Positions 20,737-24,741 of a stretch of 24,741 nt of DNA are shown in pieces. The DNA is from Chloroflexota bacterium. Its GTDB lineage: Bacteria > Chloroflexota > Dormibacteria > Dormibacterales > Dormibacteraceae. Below the pieces are notes generated by a model that saw only the letters and a list, made by a program, of their open reading frames with translations, did not search any database and was not told the origin of the DNA. Positions within the stretch are counted from its first letter, which is position 1, and every line of letters begins with the position of its first letter. Made by a program: the position numbers and the translations under genes. The stretch is taken from positions 1 through 24,741 of the forward strand of contig VBJR01000238.1 in the NCBI GenBank assembly GCA_005880175.1, in the 5' to 3' direction.

Positions 20737-21611
20737 GCCAGCAGCTCCTGCTCGAGCAGCGCGAGCATGTTGGTCAGCCGCTCGTACACCATCGGCAGCG
20801 CGTCCGGGCCGGCGCCCTGGCTGGCGATGGACGAGAGCTCGTCGCGCAGCTGCACCGTCTCCTCCCGGAGGCCGCCGAGGCGCGCCCGCAGCTCGTCGCT
20901 CTGGCGCTCGCTCCCCGGCGGCGCGGGCTCCTGCCGGGCCGCTCCCGAGAGAAAGCGCCGCACCTCGCGGGCGATGCCGGCGGGGTCCAGCGCCGGGAGC
21001 AGCGTGCGGACCACCAGCCGCGCGTGGTTCCCGATCTCGATCTCGTCCCCCGGCCGCAGGTTCGCCGGCTGCGTGTTGCCCACCCGCGCGCCGTTGACCC
21101 GGGTCCCGTTGGTGGACTCCAGGTCGCGCAGGGTCCACCGCTCGCCGCGCCAGTCGAGCTGGGCGTGCCGGCGCGACGCCGAACGGTCCCAGACCGACAC
21201 GTCCACGTCCGGGGCCCGGCCGACCACGATCGGGTAGCGGGCGACGACGACGAAGCGCTCCACCGGCCGCGAGCGGGGCGTGTACGGGTAGCGGTCGGCC
21301 TCGACCGCCAGCACCAGCGGCGACACCCGGCCGCCCCGGTTCGGCGACCGCGGCTCGGGGACAGTCGGCCACAGCACCTCGATGCGGCCGGTCGCGGCCC
21401 GCGGGTCGTCGGACCAGAGGATGCGCCGCAGCAGCTCCGGCCGCGGCTCCGGCACGTCGGCGATCATGCGGTCGAGCTCGTCCAGCCGCGCCGCCAGCGG
21501 GCCGCAGACGGCGCACGTGGCGACGTGCTGGCCCAGCCACGAGGCGCGCTCGCCCTCGAGCAGCAGCTGCCGGGCGCGGTCGTGCTGTTCCAGGAACTCC
21601 CGCAGGTCCAT
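20733..21611 (-). CDS. Zinc-finger anti-sigma-like protein with FHA domain
   Basis: The protein has 292 residues and no membrane segment. The first ~45 residues look like a zinc-binding anti-sigma (ZAS) domain: a helix with His10, then His29-x3-Cys33-x2-Cys36 (QHVATCAVC). Residues about 118-205 are a forkhead-associated domain: IVVGRAPDVDVSV, the phosphothreonine-binding DRSASRRHAQL, and DLESTNGTRVNG with LRPGDEIEIG. A charged segment predicted to form a coiled coil follows (SDELRARLGGLREETVQLRDEL, shown here only in part of its length, about 240-262). ZAS domains hold ECF sigma factors inactive and FHA domains read Thr-phosphorylated partners, so this may be a kinase-controlled anti-sigma factor; that is inference. 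The ATG at 21611 overlaps the sigma stop (TGATG) and has GGAGG eight bases upstream. Confidence 0.87.
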   Translation of the reverse strand: MDLREFLEQHDRARQLLLEGERASWLGQHVATCAVCGPLAARLDELDRMIADVPEPRPELLRRILWSDDPRAATGRIEVLWPTVPEPRSPNRGGRVSPLVLAVEADRYPYTPRSRPVERFVVVARYPIVVGRAPDVDVSVWDRSASRRHAQLDWRGERWTLRDLESTNGTRVNGARVGNTQPANLRPGDEIEIGNHARLVVRTLLPALDPAGIAREVRRFLSGAARQEPAPPGSERQSDELRARLGGLREETVQLRDELSSIASQGAGPDALPMVYERLTNMLALLEQELLA

Positions 21612-22189
21612 CACCGGCTCCTCCCGCCATAGGCATCCAGTTCGCGAACCATTCGCGCCCGGGCACGCGCCCGCCGCGACCTGACCGTGGTGGCCGCGAC
21701 GCCGAGCATCTGGCCCAGCTCCTCCGACGTGTAGCCGACCGCCGTGCCCAGCACGACCTCGCGCTCCTCGTCGTCCAGCGAGGCCAGGGCCCGCTCCAGG
21801 TCGATGTGCCTGACCCAGCGGTCCTCCGCGGGCGCGGCGGCCCCGGCGCCCGGCTCGTGCCCGTCCTCGATCGGCAGCTCGCGGGCCAGGCGGCCGCGGC
21901 GGCGCAGCTCGTCGAACGCCTGGTGCCGGCAGATCGTGAGGATCCACCCGCACAGCGCCCCCTGCCCCCGGTACTCCGCCAGCCGCTCCTGGATCACCAG
22001 GAACGTCTCCTGCGTGACCTCCTCCGCTCCCTGCTGATCCCGGACGATTCGCCTGCTCAGGCTCCAGACCGACTTCCAGTGCCGGTCGACGATCGCCTCC
22101 CAGGCCGCCGCGTCGCCCGCGAGCGCCCGAGCCGCCAGCGGGCCGTCGCAGTCCTCTCCCGCCCCGGGGTCCAACGCGTGGTTGTCCAT
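21611..22189 (-). CDS. ECF-type RNA polymerase sigma factor
   Basis: This is a sigma-70 family factor of 192 residues. Region 2 covers about 20-95: DRHWKSVWSLSRRIVRD, then QGAEEVTQETFLVIQERLAEYRG and CGWILTICRHQAFDELRRR, the usual 2.1-2.4 pattern. A variable linker rich in Gly/Ala/Pro follows. Region 4 (about 130-185) has LASLDDEEREVVLGTAVGYTSEEL and the helix-turn-helix LGVAATTVRSRRARARARM. There is no extra C-terminal domain. The ATG at 22189 has GGGGGAGG directly upstream. It is the first gene of a coupled three-gene operon with the ZAS-FHA protein, its probable anti-sigma, and a binding lipoprotein. A possible ECF-type promoter upstream has poor spacing. An inverted repeat lies at 22269-22297. 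Confidence 0.93.
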   Translation of the reverse strand: MDNHALDPGAGEDCDGPLAARALAGDAAAWEAIVDRHWKSVWSLSRRIVRDQQGAEEVTQETFLVIQERLAEYRGQGALCGWILTICRHQAFDELRRRGRLARELPIEDGHEPGAGAAAPAEDRWVRHIDLERALASLDDEEREVVLGTAVGYTSEELGQMLGVAATTVRSRRARARARMVRELDAYGGRSR

Positions 22190-22268
22190 GCCTCCCCCTG
22201 TGCTCTGCCAGCATCGCCGGCGGCGCTCCGGCGCGCCGCCTTCTCCTTAAGACTCCGCAGGACGCCAA

Positions 22269-22297
22269 AACGACGAGGTCGCGGCAACTTCGTCGTT
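22269..22297. promoter_or_regulatory. Inverted repeat between the sigma operon and the DUF4062 gene
   Basis: AACGACGA (22269-22276) and TCGTCGTT (22290-22297) are perfect 8-base inverted arms with a 13-base spacer. Their starts are 21 bases apart, two DNA turns, so both would face the same side of the helix. The repeat sits in the 137-bp divergent region between the sigma gene (ATG 22189) and the DUF4062 gene (ATG 22327) and could control either. Confidence 0.5.
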
Positions 22298-22326
22298 CCC
22301 GGCGCCCCGGGCGTCAGGAACCAGCA

Positions 22327-22896
22327 ATGAGCACCGGAAGGCGGCGCCGAACCCCTCCCGCGGACGCACCCTGGCGCGTGTTCCTCAGCCACACGTCGGA
22401 CCTGCGCGAGCACCCCGCCCGCCGCCCGTTCGCGGCGGCGGCCGAGGCGGCCGTGGTCCGCGCCGGGCACGCGGTGAGCGACATGGCCTACTTCGCGGCC
22501 GGCGACGCCGACTGCGCCGACCACTGCGCCCGGATGGTGGCGCGCTCGGACGTGTACGTCGGCCTGGTCGGCGGACGCTACGGCTCGCCCGCGCGGGGCC
22601 GGCCGGACCTGTCCTACACCGAGCTGGAGTTCGAGATCGCCTCCGCGCTGCGGCTGCCGCGGCTGATCTTCCTCATCCGCGAGGACGCGCCCGCCCTGCC
22701 CCCCGCCGTCCAGTCGGCCGAGCGGCGCGCCCGCCAGGCCGCGTTCCGGCGGCGCGTGCAGGCGTCGGGCCTGATGGTCGCCCGCGTCCGCTGGCCGGTC
22801 GAGCTCGAGCTCGGCCTGCTGCACGCCCTGGGCGAGCTGCGCGTCCACGCGTGCATGGGGACGAGACCGAGCTTCCGGCCCCGCGAGATCGCCTGA
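22327..22896 (+). CDS. Stand-alone DUF4062 domain protein
   Basis: The protein has 189 residues, nearly all DUF4062: RVFLSHTSDLREHP at the start, [14 protein letters not shown] helix (FAAAAEAAVVRAGHAVSDM), SDVYVGLVGGRYGSP, then LSYTELEFEIASALRLPRLIFLI, and a closing helical part. This Rossmann-like domain resembles TIR and nucleoside-deoxyribosyltransferase folds. It is usually the N-terminus of large STAND/NB-ARC or TPR proteins tied to defence or signalling. Here it stands alone. The ATG at 22327 has CAGGAA 5-10 bases before it. It is divergent from the sigma operon and 14 bp ahead of a nitroreductase gene, which may be co-transcribed. No effector or NTPase domain is present, so its role is unknown. 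Confidence 0.85.
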   Translation: MSTGRRRRTPPADAPWRVFLSHTSDLREHPARRPFAAAAEAAVVRAGHAVSDMAYFAAGDADCADHCARMVARSDVYVGLVGGRYGSPARGRPDLSYTELEFEIASALRLPRLIFLIREDAPALPPAVQSAERRARQAAFRRRVQASGLMVARVRWPVELELGLLHALGELRVHACMGTRPSFRPREIA

Positions 22897-22910
22897 TTAC
22901 GCTGTGCGGC

Positions 22911-23426
22911 ATGGCCAATCCAGTCTTCGACGCAGTTCGCACCCTCCTGGCGGTGCGGGAGTACCAGTACCGGGAGATCCCCGGCGACGTGCTGGACCGG
23001 ATCGTCGAGGCGGGCCGGCTGACGGCCAGCTCGCGGAACGGGCAGCCATGGCACTTCGTGGTGGTCCGCGAGCGCCAGTCGCTGCGGGAGCTCGGCGGGC
23101 TGCTCAAGAGCGGGCCGTACACCGCGAACGCGGCCGCCGCGATCGTGGTCGCGTACGAGCGCGAGAGCCGGTTCGGGGTGTCGGACGGCAGCCGGGCGAT
23201 CCAGTCGATGCTGCTCGCCGCCTGGGGCGACGGCGTCGGCTCGAACTGGGTCGGCTTCACCGGGCTGGACGCCGTGCGGGAGTACGTCGGCCTCCCCGAC
23301 ACGTTCGACGTCCTCGCCGTTGTGCCGCTCGGCTACCCGACCCGGGCGCTGGGCCGGGGCAGGAAGAATCGGAGGCCGGTCGGCGAGGTCGCGTCCCGGG
23401 AGCGCTACGGCACGCCCTACGCCTGA
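22911..23426 (+). CDS. Nitroreductase-family flavoprotein
   Basis: The protein has 171 residues. It is an FMN-binding nitroreductase-fold oxidoreductase of the short type. N-terminal LLAVREYQYREIPGDVLDRIVEAGRLTAS stands for the usual R-R-S-x-R-x-F helix, followed by SRNGQPWHFVVV (FMN phosphate and base contacts). DGSRAIQSMLLAAWGDGVGSNWVGF is the central helix and strand, and VLAVVPLGYPTR is the conserved G-Y-P near the C-terminus. The ATG at 22911 has no good ribosome-binding site. GATTAC, about 12 bases upstream, might be a -10 box for a leaderless start, or the gene may follow DUF4062 in one transcript. The natural substrate is not predictable from sequence. It converges on the FAD monooxygenase with an 8-bp gap. 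Confidence 0.87.
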   Translation: MANPVFDAVRTLLAVREYQYREIPGDVLDRIVEAGRLTASSRNGQPWHFVVVRERQSLRELGGLLKSGPYTANAAAAIVVAYERESRFGVSDGSRAIQSMLLAAWGDGVGSNWVGFTGLDAVREYVGLPDTFDVLAVVPLGYPTRALGRGRKNRRPVGEVASRERYGTPYA

Positions 23427-23434
23427 CGGCTCGC

Positions 23435-24741
23435 TCAGTCCCCCGGCCCGGAGCGGGCCGCCGCGATCACCGGCTCGGCCGCCGGCTGCCCGCACCAGCG
23501 GTCCAGCGCGGCCGCCAGCGCCGACGGCCGTCGCTCGGCCGCCGCCCGGTCCGCCGCCCACGCCACGTACCCGTCGGGCCGCACGAGCATCAGCGGCCGG
23601 TCCGCCGCGGCGGCGACGACCGTGCCGGCGCGGTCGGACCACGGCCGGGCCACGTCCGCCCAGCCGGCCGCCGGCGCGACCAGCACGAACCGCTGGCTCC
23701 GCAGCGCCTCGTACAGCCGGCCGCCCTCCAGCGCGACGTCGGGCGCGCGACGGCCGGTCAGGGGATGGGCGCCGCGCTCCGCCGGGTACGCGATCCCGAG
23801 TCCCGAGATCGTGTCCGCCGCGCGGGCGGTCACCGGCCCGAGCCGGAACGCCACGGACCCGGCGGCGTTGCGGATCGCCCGGAGCGGCGCCGCGCCGATG
23901 ATGCCGGCGCGGAGCATGCCGCCGCTGGTCCGGAGCACGGCCCGGCCGACCGGGTGGCGCTCGGCCTGGTAGCTGTCGAGCAGGTCCGGCGGCGCCCAGC
24001 CGTGGACTGCCGCGGCCACCTTCCAGCCCAGGTTCGCCGAGTCCTGCAGGCCCGCGTTCATGCCCATGCCGCCGGCCGGCGAGTGCACGTGGGCGGCGTC
24101 GCCGGCCAGGAAGACGCGGCCGGCGCGGTACTGCGCGACCTGGCGCTCGTCGCTGTGGAAGCGGGACATCCAGCGGGCGTCGTGCATCCCGTAGTCGGTG
24201 CCCCGCGTGCGGCGGACGATGTCGCGGACCTCGTCGAGCGTGACGGGCGCGTCGTCGGGGAGCTGGCGGCGCCGGTCCCAGGCGATGATCCGGTACCACC
24301 CGTCCCCGAACGGCGCCACGAACGACAGGCCGGCTCGGGTGCTGCTGACGGTGAGGAGCTCGTCCGGCGGCTCCGCGAACCGGACGTCGGCCAGCATGAC
24401 GGAGCGGAGCACCGAGCGGCCCGGGAACGGCATGCCGAGCGCCGTGCGGATCGCGCTCCGGACCCCGTCCGCGCCGATGACGAAGGCGGCCCGCCGCGTG
24501 TCGGTCGCGCCGTCGCGGGTGCGGACGTCCACGTCCACCCCATCGGCGTCCTGGCGCAGGCCGGTGACCTCCGCCCCGCGCACCACCTCGGCGCCGAGCG
24601 CGGCCGCCCGCTCCTCCAGCACCTGCTCGGTGTGGTACTGCGGGACCACGAGCAGGAACGGGAACCGGGTGGGCAGCCGGGACAGGTCGAGGCGGAGCCG
24701 GCCGAAGATCTGGATCGCGTCCAGCGGCTGGCCGCGGCGCA
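23435..24741 (-). CDS. FAD-dependent aromatic monooxygenase (PheA/TfdB type), 5' end beyond the window
   Basis: The frame is open through the right edge, so the N-terminal FAD motif (G-x-G-x-x-G) lies outside and the true start is not visible. An internal GTG near 24649 should not be taken as the start, because family sequence (RRGQPLDAIQIFGRL, RFPFLLVVPQY) continues upstream. About 435 residues are seen. VIGADGVRSAIRTALGMPFPG is the D-G motif, and GRVFLAGDAAHVHSPAGG (then MNAGLQDSANLGWKVA) is the second FAD motif of the PHBH group. After about 290 a thioredoxin-like C-terminal domain follows (HPLTGRRAPDVAL, RFVLVAPAAGW, LVRPDGYVAWAAD), as in phenol hydroxylase-type and polyketide-tailoring oxygenases. 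The substrate is probably a phenolic or polycyclic aromatic, by family only. Confidence 0.9.
   Translation of the reverse strand, partial: RRGQPLDAIQIFGRLRLDLSRLPTRFPFLLVVPQYHTEQVLEERAAALGAEVVRGAEVTGLRQDADGVDVDVRTRDGATDTRRAAFVIGADGVRSAIRTALGMPFPGRSVLRSVMLADVRFAEPPDELLTVSSTRAGLSFVAPFGDGWYRIIAWDRRRQLPDDAPVTLDEVRDIVRRTRGTDYGMHDARWMSRFHSDERQVAQYRAGRVFLAGDAAHVHSPAGGMGMNAGLQDSANLGWKVAAAVHGWAPPDLLDSYQAERHPVGRAVLRTSGGMLRAGIIGAAPLRAIRNAAGSVAFRLGPVTARAADTISGLGIAYPAERGAHPLTGRRAPDVALEGGRLYEALRSQRFVLVAPAAGWADVARPWSDRAGTVVAAAADRPLMLVRPDGYVAWAADRAAAERRPSALAAALDRWCGQPAAEPVIAAARSGPGD

Noticed and set aside
22272..22300. ECF-type promoter GGGAAC ... CGTC upstream of the sigma gene on the minus strand
   Set aside because: The boxes are 19 bases apart, longer than the usual 15-17, and they coincide with the inverted repeat. 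Not strong enough to call.
24647..24649. GTG at 24649 as the start of the FAD monooxygenase
   Set aside because: Family-like sequence continues upstream to the window edge, and the N-terminal FAD-binding motif would be missing.
1..24741. tRNA, rRNA, CRISPR arrays, insertion sequences, att sites or phage genes
   Set aside because: I looked for repeats, cloverleaf-like ends and transposase or integrase motifs and saw none that I could support by eye.

Overview
The window is 24.7 kb of very GC-rich DNA (roughly 70% or more by eye). Codon third positions are almost all G/C, GTG and TTG starts occur, and at least one gene looks leaderless. Together with the gene families present (DivIVA-like protein, ECF sigma with zinc-finger anti-sigma, Cys-tailed MarR, AlkZ-like winged-helix protein, DUF4062, MEDS sensor), this points to an actinobacterium. 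A soil Thermoleophilia lineage such as Solirubrobacterales is my best guess, by gene style only. I see no rRNA, tRNA, CRISPR array, transposase or phage gene.

Layout. The left edge (1-110) may hold the start of a minus-strand gene. Positions 182-3614 (minus) hold a protein with the 'LQRTAGN' leader seen in extracellular contractile injection system (eCIS) associated proteins, a MEDS-domain/winged-helix regulator with an AT-rich palindrome upstream, and a DivIVA-like coiled-coil protein. Next, on the plus strand, come a TRM11-like methyltransferase and a HAD hydrolase. The HAD gene overlaps tail-to-tail with a minus-strand pair, a GT39-like membrane glycosyltransferase followed by a TcuA-like flavoprotein. 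Positions 8340-11226 are a tight pcaHGBC operon: protocatechuate 3,4-dioxygenase, carboxymuconate cycloisomerase and carboxymuconolactone decarboxylase. From 11264 to 13788 (minus) lie a broken mercuric-reductase-like flavoprotein and an AlkZ-like winged-helix protein. Divergent from them are a broken Abhydrolase_10-type hydrolase and a DUF4287/DUF5655 protein. A DUF3224-MarR operon follows with a near-consensus promoter and a palindrome inside it. Then come a secreted GH18 chitinase with a chitin-binding domain, an Ohr-type peroxidase, and a strong bidirectional terminator.

The most system-like locus is 19150-22189 (minus). It encodes an ECF sigma factor, a zinc-finger/FHA protein and an OppA-type lipoprotein as a translationally coupled operon with no transporter permease or ATPase. 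It could link an extracellular binding protein to a sigma/anti-sigma switch through a phosphopeptide-reading domain. Divergent from it are a stand-alone DUF4062 protein and a small nitroreductase. The right edge is a 5'-truncated FAD monooxygenase.

A second theme is that at least four otherwise well-conserved genes (pcaG, the reductase, the alpha/beta hydrolase, ohr) each appear to lack one internal block of roughly 16-35 residues. Two losses keep the frame and two break it. This may be real decay or repeated loss of short GC-rich stretches during sequencing or assembly, and should be settled before any of these genes is called non-functional.
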